Source: Leptobrachium leishanense
Lineage: Eukaryota; Chordata; Amphibia; Anura; Megophryidae
Reading direction: 5' to 3'
Assembly: GCA_009667805.1 (NCBI GenBank)
Contig: CM019075.1
Span: forward strand, 16,127,715 to 16,191,714
Length of the DNA stretch: 64,000 nt
The notes beneath the pieces were generated by a model. The model was not told the origin of the DNA. It worked only from the letters and a program-made list of their open reading frames with translations, and ran no database searches. The translations under genes and the position numbers were made by a program. This document shows, in pieces, positions 58,512 to 64,000 of this stretch. How positions within the stretch are numbered: the stretch's first letter is position 1; each line of letters opens with the position of its first letter.

Positions 58512-61177
58512 ATGGCTGCTGGACCAGAGATGGACGTGGAGAGGCTGATCAGCGCTGTGGGTGAGCATCCCGAGATCTGGGACACGGCCTGCGACCGGTA
58601 CAAGGATAAAGTGAAGAAGGCCAGCGCATGGGTCGTGGTGTCCCGTGTGGTGTACTCGGAGTACGATACGTGGTCCGAGAAAGAACAGCACATCCAGAGT
58701 GAGTATAAGATTATTTAATTCATAATCCCATGACTGCTTAAGCCTGAGGCCTTCCCAACCCATACCCCCATAACCCCTTCCCAACCCATACCCCAATAAC
58801 CTGAATAAACACAACACGAATATGTCAGTTGGAATGTGCATGGGCCACAGCTTTATTAAACCATATATATATAACCATGTATATATATAACCATCCCTTG
58901 CAGTGCTTACTCAAACTGCCCTATCGCTCCATGCAATAGGCATTACCAAACCATTGAGCTCGTCCCCGCAAGCGAGGTCCGTCTCCCCCCAGGCCTCACC
59001 CGATGGCGGCTAAAACCTCCATTAAGCACTGCTGTCCAGGGAAACCGCCAACCTTCAGCTGTGACACGACTCGACGAAATCCAAGGGTGGGTGGGCGGGT
59101 CTCACCTTGATGCACTTCTCACGTTGGCAGGAACAGAGGAAGAACCCTGCACCCATCACCAGCATATATAGTCCAGGTAAGCAACACTGTTGCAACCACT
59201 CCACCAATAACACCGTAGCTTTTCCTTGACTGACAGGCCCATGCTTCCAACCGACCCCCCCCCCTTCCCCCTCCCTGAGGGGCCCCAGGGATTCTAAACC
59301 CTTCCAGATCTTTCCTTAACCTACAGGCCCAGGCCATCAGTCATGTCCCCCTTCCTGAAGGTCCAGGGGGTTCTTACCTGTAAATCACAATAATAACAAT
59401 AAATAAAAATATGTAATCCTAGAGGTGAAATCTCAAATGCTCCCCAGCTGCCAGGGCACCTGACCTGCATCACTGGTCAAATAATTAGATAGAGCATCGC
59501 GATACCGGTTGCTGTATCTATTCACCGCTATGATGTCATCGTTCACATCATCCTCAAGACCGACAACTGTGAGGGTATCGTCAAAATTAAAACCATCCCT
59601 GGCCCGCACATAGTTATGTAGAATGCAACAGCATTTCACAATGTTCACACAGAAATCAACCTGTACATCCAGCGGTCTATGTAAAATCCTCCACTTGTTG
59701 GTCAGTATGCCAAAGGTACACTCGACATACCGTCTCGCCCGCGACAGCCTATAATTAAACACCCGCTTCTTCACATTCAGGTGTGTCCCTGAGTAGGGCC
59801 TTAGGAGGTGTGTGGATAGGCCGAATGCTTCATCACCCACGAAGGCATAGGGGACTGTCACGTCACTGCCAGGCAATGGTGCGGCTCTGGGGATGTTCAG
59901 GGACCCACTCTCAATTTCATTCCACAGTGTGGAGTTCCTGAACAGTGTGGAGTCCGAGTCTTTGCCGTATGAACCGACATCCACATAGACGAAACTATAG
60001 TTGGCATCTGCCACCGCCAGTAGGCCCATAGAAAAGTAATGTTTATAATTCTGATACAGTGAGCCACTGTGCGGTGGCTTCACTATGCGGACATGTTTGC
60101 CATCCACGGCTCCCAGGCAGTTTGGAAAGTTGGCTCTCTCCCAGAATCCTGCTGCAATTTCTAGACATGCCTTGTGTGTCGGTTTTGGCAAACATTGGTC
60201 CTTCATGGTCTCCCATATGGTTTGGCACACCTTGTGGACGATCTCACCAGCTGTTGATCTGCCAACGCGGAAGTTATAATGCAGATCCTTCAAACTGCAT
60301 CCACTAGCGAGATACCTAGAAGACAAAACAAGAATGTTTAATATGATCACATACCATGAACACAAGCTAATGTCACACTCATCATGTTTTGCAGCACAAG
60401 AGGCGATGAACAAATGGCGCACAGTACGCGACAACTACACGCGGGTGCAGAAGAAGCAAGCCATGGCTGCGCGCTCTGGAGCTGGTGGGAAAAAGGTCTG
60501 TGGATACATCTATGCTGAGCAACTGTCGTTCCTCCGAAGGACCCAGGAGCCGCGCAGTAGCGTCAGCAGCATGGACCAGCCATCGACCTCCGGCACACAG
60601 GTACAACACATGGTGCCAGGAGGAGGAGAACCAGGGTGTTGCAGAGTCCCAACTAGAGGAGGATTCGGAGACACAACAGGTGGCAGGTACCGCAACAACA
60701 GTCAGCACCAGACCTGCACAGAGGAGAAGGGCACCAGCTACAGACCTGGAGCAGGCCATGGTTACCTTCATGGAGGCTCAAACCAACCATCCACACCAAC
60801 GCTGCATGCTTGCGGACTCCGTGGACATGTCATTCTTTAATGCCTGTATGCTCCTCCTCAACAAGATGAGCGAGGCTGAGAAGATGGAGTACCGGCACAG
60901 ATCTCTGGCAATATTGGAGGACATCCTTTCCCGTCCCCATCACGCAGCCGCTTACCATGCTGTGCCACAATCCACCAATGCCAGTGGATCTTCCCTCCCC
61001 AGTCAGGTGCTGTCCACCGCCCAGCCATGCCCCCTGGAGCCAGGCCACACACAGAGTCGGGGTCCAGCTCTAGCCACACCACCGGCCCTCATGACCCAGA
61101 TGCTCGGCGGTATCATGATCTGTGATACAGGTCATGAATATGTTTTATTTTTGTTTGTCATGTATTATTTGGTTTAA
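58512..61177 (+). pseudogene. Harbinger partner protein (MADF/Myb-like), spliced, frame uncertain
   Basis: Harbinger elements encode a Myb/MADF-like DNA-binding partner that carries the transposase to the nucleus and the ends. Exon 1 starts at 58512 (MAAGPEMDVERLISAVGEHPE) and holds the first MADF helices (EIWDTACDRYKD), with a donor GTGAGT at about 58700. The domain continues at about 60395 (EAMNKWRTVRDNYTRVQKKQ) after an acceptor ending GCAG. The C-terminal part (60630-61177) has a BESS-like segment (SFFNACMLLLNKMSEAEKM). By my reading the splice is one base out of phase, and another shift lies at 60600-60635, so it may be broken. Exon 2 lies inside the transposase intron on the opposite strand. 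Confidence 0.65.
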
Positions 61178-61734
61178 CGTTTTATATATCCTGACCTTCA
61201 GTTTACAATTTTAAATATATGTCCCGAATATATTACTGTTATTTTATTTCAATTTCATATAATATTATTATTTTGGTCTACATTGTTGTCGGAGTCATTT
61301 ATGATTATGTACGTGTGATGTGATGCCTGTGTGTGTGTGTGTATGCATGTGACAGTGGGCATGTGACTACAGACATGATGCACTCATGTCAGGTGACTGG
61401 CAGCAATGTCATGTATGCAGGTGTTTGACAGTACGTACCGCAAAGTGATGACCAGCATCTCCTCCGGTGGTATGGCGGCCCACATGTTGGTGTCCCCCTT
61501 GGTCAGTGGCTCGCGTACCCGCAACGACAGTTCATCAAAGGAGGCGATGGACATCCGCATGTAGTTGAAAAACTTCACGGGGTCCCTCTCTCGCAGTGGC
61601 CTGTACAGCGTCACAAAGTGTCCATGCGTGGGTCTGGCAGCGTTGATTTCATGAACCCAGGTTCGCCGCTTTCTCTTCCTCTTGAGGTACAGGTACCCCA
61701 TCGCAGCAAACACAAAGACATGTGCAGGATCCAT
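59433..61734 (-). CDS. Harbinger transposase (HARBI1-like), two exons, intact
   Basis: Exon 1 is 61734-61439 and exon 2 is 60315-59433. Donor GTACGT and acceptor TCTAG give CG|G, restoring ITLRYLASGC in frame, 392 residues. The N-terminal part has NYMRMSIASFDEL and AIPPEEML. The nuclease domain has DDE residues in AVDGKHV, GSYGKDSDS and RYVECTFGIL, followed by LHNYVRARDG. No stop or frameshift is seen, so the copy could be recently active. The intron (60316-61438) contains the second exon of the partner gene in antisense. HARBI1 itself is a domesticated relative; here the TIRs show this is a transposon. Confidence 0.85.
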
Positions 61735-62049
61735 CTTTGGAAAACGCCTCCATCTCCAAAATGGCTTTTTATACCCTTACCCTTATTTTTACATTATCAA
61801 TTGATTAGATTCATCGGATTTTTCTCTTTTTTTTACAGCTCCGTCATGAAATACGTCCAGAATTGCGCATCATCTGCCCGCTTAAGCGTATTCCGTGAAA
61901 AAATGCGTTCGCACGCAACGACGTACGTTTTGACGCTGGCCGTCAGAAATGCGTTCGTCTGACCCCAGCCTAAATATGTATATAGTGCACTAATAATAGA
62001 TACACAATGGAAATGTTACAATTTAGGTATTGAAACCATGAGACAGAAC

Positions 62050-62329
62050 AATCGCTACCAAAAAGGTAGAGTGTAACAAAGTGATACCAGAAAATTGAGG
62101 AGTACAGAAAAAATTGGGAACGGTGGTGAGAGACCAAAGGGTTTACCCCTATATATTCCAGATTGAACTACAGTTACACTGATGTGAACATCAGGGTACT
62201 AGTGTCTCCCAGAGACCAAATTAATATTTAACTTTTATTAAACACTATTAAAAAAGAGAATCAAACATATAACATGAACATAAATTGACAAGGTTCACAA
62301 GACAATAATAAAACCAAATCTGCTGAAAA
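62050..62329. repeat. Inverted repeat of PLE 5 (partner 62919-63188)
   Basis: About 270-280 bp, almost perfect, separated by about 590 bp. The spacer contains imperfect direct repeats ('tctgctcattaatccgcag' near 62343 and 'tctgctcatttacccgcag' near 62770, 'acaagcaagcag' twice). The right arm meets LINE sequence at 63188. It would form a long hairpin. It is the likely 5' pseudo-LTR region. Confidence 0.8.
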
Positions 62330-63188
62330 GCAGATCTGTTTTTCTGCTCATTAATCCGCAGAGTACTTGTGATTTTCGATTGATAACAAGCAAGCAGCTC
62401 ATATCTTTGGGTGCACTCCGTTGGCAGGAACTCTCCAACTCTATCCTCAAAATACATGCTTGGAGACTCGAATAATTTGTTGCTTACATCCTCTTTTATG
62501 CCTTTGGCAATACAATTAAGCATATCTTTTTGTATGGTTGTATTGGGTTACTTGAGTTAAACCCTCCATTGGAGATCCTTGCCTTCGTTTTTTTCTGCTT
62601 TCCAATTGGTTTCTCTGCCCTTTATGTGCAGTGTTCAGTGATTCAACATTGCCAATACGTACGTTTTCATACCATAACACTTTGAGGTGATCCTTGAAGG
62701 TCACTTATTGTGTCTATTGTTAATCATTGCCTCTGACATACACATATTTTTCTTAGCAGATTTGTTTCTTCTGCTCATTTACCCGCAGTGTATTTATGAT
62801 TTTTGATTGACAACAAGCAAGCAGCCATATTCCTTACTGTCAAATATTCTAAAGTGATTCTGCTGCGCCGCTTGTCAATCATTGCTCCTGCCGGTATATA
62901 CACACAATTTTTCAGCAGATTTGGTTTTATTATTGTCTTGTGAACCTTGTCAATTTATGTTCATGTTATATGTTTGATTCTCTTTTTTAATAGTGTTTAA
63001 TAAAAGTTAAATATTAATTTGGTCTCTGGGAGACACTAGTACCCTGATGTTCACATCAGTGTAACTGTAGTTCAATCTGGAATATATAGGGGTAAACCCT
63101 TTGGTCTCTCACCACCGTTCCCAATTTTTTCTGTACTCCTCAATTTTCTGGTATCACTTTGTTACACTCTACCTTTTTGGTAGCGATT

Positions 63189-63600
63189 CTTCCATGAATT
63201 CCATCACTTTACGGAGGCAGGTAGCGATAAAGCGGTGGTGGGCTTTGTTCGGGGCGTATAGGTTAGCGAATGTGCACAGTGTCTTTGCTATGTGTCCTTT
63301 AACCACCAATAGTCTCCCCTCTCCGTCTGTCAGGGATGCCTTGCTGATGAAGGGAATGTGTTTATGAAACAGTAACGCCGTGCCTTTGGATTTAGAGGTG
63401 GAGTGGTTACTGTAGAACTCAATCGGGAAGTGCGAGTCTGTCAGTTTAGGGTGAGTGTCGCCCCTGAAGTGCGTTTCTTGTATAAATACTGCTGATGCCT
63501 TACAGGTCCTGAAGTCACGTAACGCCTGGGAGCGCTTTTCAGGTAGATTAAGTCCTCTTGCATTTATGGACATGAGCGAGAGGTCTTGTGAGAGAGACAT
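63189..63600 (-). pseudogene. L1/Tx1 ORF2 endonuclease N-terminus (separated from its RT)
   Basis: APE-type endonuclease start at the Met at 63598-63600: LSLMSINARGLN (metal-binding Asn), FIQETHFRGD (catalytic Glu), STSKSKGTALLFHK, GRLLVVKGHI and TFANLYAPNKAHH. The frame is open to the junction at 63188, where PLE 5 begins. The middle of the domain (GDFN region) is missing. Confidence 0.85.
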
Positions 63601-64000
63601 GTTATCCCAGTTATGAGTAATGGGTGATTCCCGTATTGTACCGAGGATAGTGGGCAAAGACCGAGGGATAGGGAGTGGGAGGGAAAAGCGGGATGAAACA
63701 ATAACTTATTTACAACTAAGAGGTATGAGTGACCGTATTTCTGGCAATCCATGAGCCGGCTGTCGCCAGAGACGCGGGCCGAAACACTACAATGTCACTG
63801 CACCCCAGTAGGGGGATGGAGGGCGTGGACTTGGAGCGCCTCACCGCGGTTTTCAGTATCAAGGTAACTTCAAACACCGAGGTGGGTGTATTCCCGTCCG
63901 TGGGGAACACCTAGTTATCGGGGTGTGAATCAAAATAGGTATGTGGTCGACTACTCGAATGGAGATTAATTTGAAGATGTTATATATTATATGAACGTAA
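63601..64000 (-). mobile_element. Upstream part of the same LINE, unresolved
   Basis: Sequence preceding ORF2 of the LINE. A 64-codon minus-strand frame (63910-63716) lies where the end of ORF1 or the inter-ORF region would be, but I see no ORF1 motif. It continues beyond the window. Confidence 0.35.

Larger units (their letters stand above)
58200..61970. mobile_element. PIF/Harbinger DNA transposon, complete
   Basis: Terminal inverted repeats 'ggctagggtcagac' (58200-58213) and 'gtctgaccccagcc' (61957-61970), flanked by tga/taa, an imperfect form of the 3-bp Harbinger target duplication. It carries the usual two genes, convergent and overlapping: a transposase on the minus strand and a MADF-type partner on the plus strand. 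Inserted in the leader of PLE 5 ORF1. Confidence 0.88.
57346..63188 (-). mobile_element. Penelope-like element 5: ORF1 plus 5' region, no RT; split by Harbinger
   Basis: Minus-strand PLE piece made of ORF1 (57351-58176) and a 5' region (61971-63188) with a 270-280 bp inverted repeat. RT and GIY-YIG are absent, although they should follow ORF1 to the left; LINE sequence begins there at once. It sits in the endonuclease region of the LINE. I could not find a target-site duplication. It is either a non-autonomous ORF1-only derivative or a rearranged insertion. Confidence 0.55.

Overview
The window looks like nuclear DNA of a vertebrate, most likely an amphibian and probably a frog. The host genes I recognise are intron-less chemoreceptors of the bitter-taste (TAS2R) family in a tandem array. 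The transposon mix (Penelope-like elements with hammerhead ribozymes, Tx1/L1-type LINEs, L2-type LINEs, Tc1 transposons, a PIF/Harbinger transposon) is typical of amphibian genomes. There is no prokaryotic signal. A run of 100 N at 1054-1153 is an assembly gap.

Host genes: four TAS2R-type units lie on the + strand. Three are open (10404-11324, 29627-30508, 39327-40223). One is broken by a single-base deletion (42725-43620). They share upstream sequence (a decayed hammerhead-like remnant about 250-320 bp upstream, and an ATTTGCAT octamer about 150 bp upstream) and 3' flanks with AATAAA signals. The cluster therefore grew by duplicating several-kb segments. Later insertions split the copies: an ORF1-only LINE in the 3' flank of unit 1, a Tc1 in the 3' flank of unit 2, and a large Penelope composite in the 5' flank of unit 1. 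The 5' flank of unit 2 preserves the unfilled paralogous site.

Mobile DNA fills most of the rest. Penelope-like elements (PLEs: reverse transcriptase plus GIY-YIG endonuclease) occur at 2112-9919, 18.66-26.89 kb (with a second composite, 20078-24483, nested inside), about 45.5-52.2 kb and 57346-63188. Three of them are inverted-repeat composites with 3' ends and hammerhead ribozymes facing outward and truncated 5' ends meeting inside. Two of these are flanked by one target-site duplication for the whole composite. I find eight hammerhead-like folds plus decayed relatives.

From left to right: LINE fragments and gap (0-2.1 kb); PLE composite 1 containing an ORF1-only LINE (2.1-9.9); TAS2R unit 1 (9.9-14.7); LINE fragment, local repeats, PLE 3 and nested PLE 2 (14.7-28.6); TAS2R unit 2 with Tc1 (28.9-32.4); L2 LINE and duplicated blocks (34-38); TAS2R unit 3 (38.6-40.6) and unit 4 (42.2-44.3); minisatellite (44.9-45.2); chimeric PLE 4 with Tc1 (45.5-52.2); an L1/Tx1 LINE split by PLE 5, which is itself split by a Harbinger transposon with an intact two-exon transposase (53.9-64).
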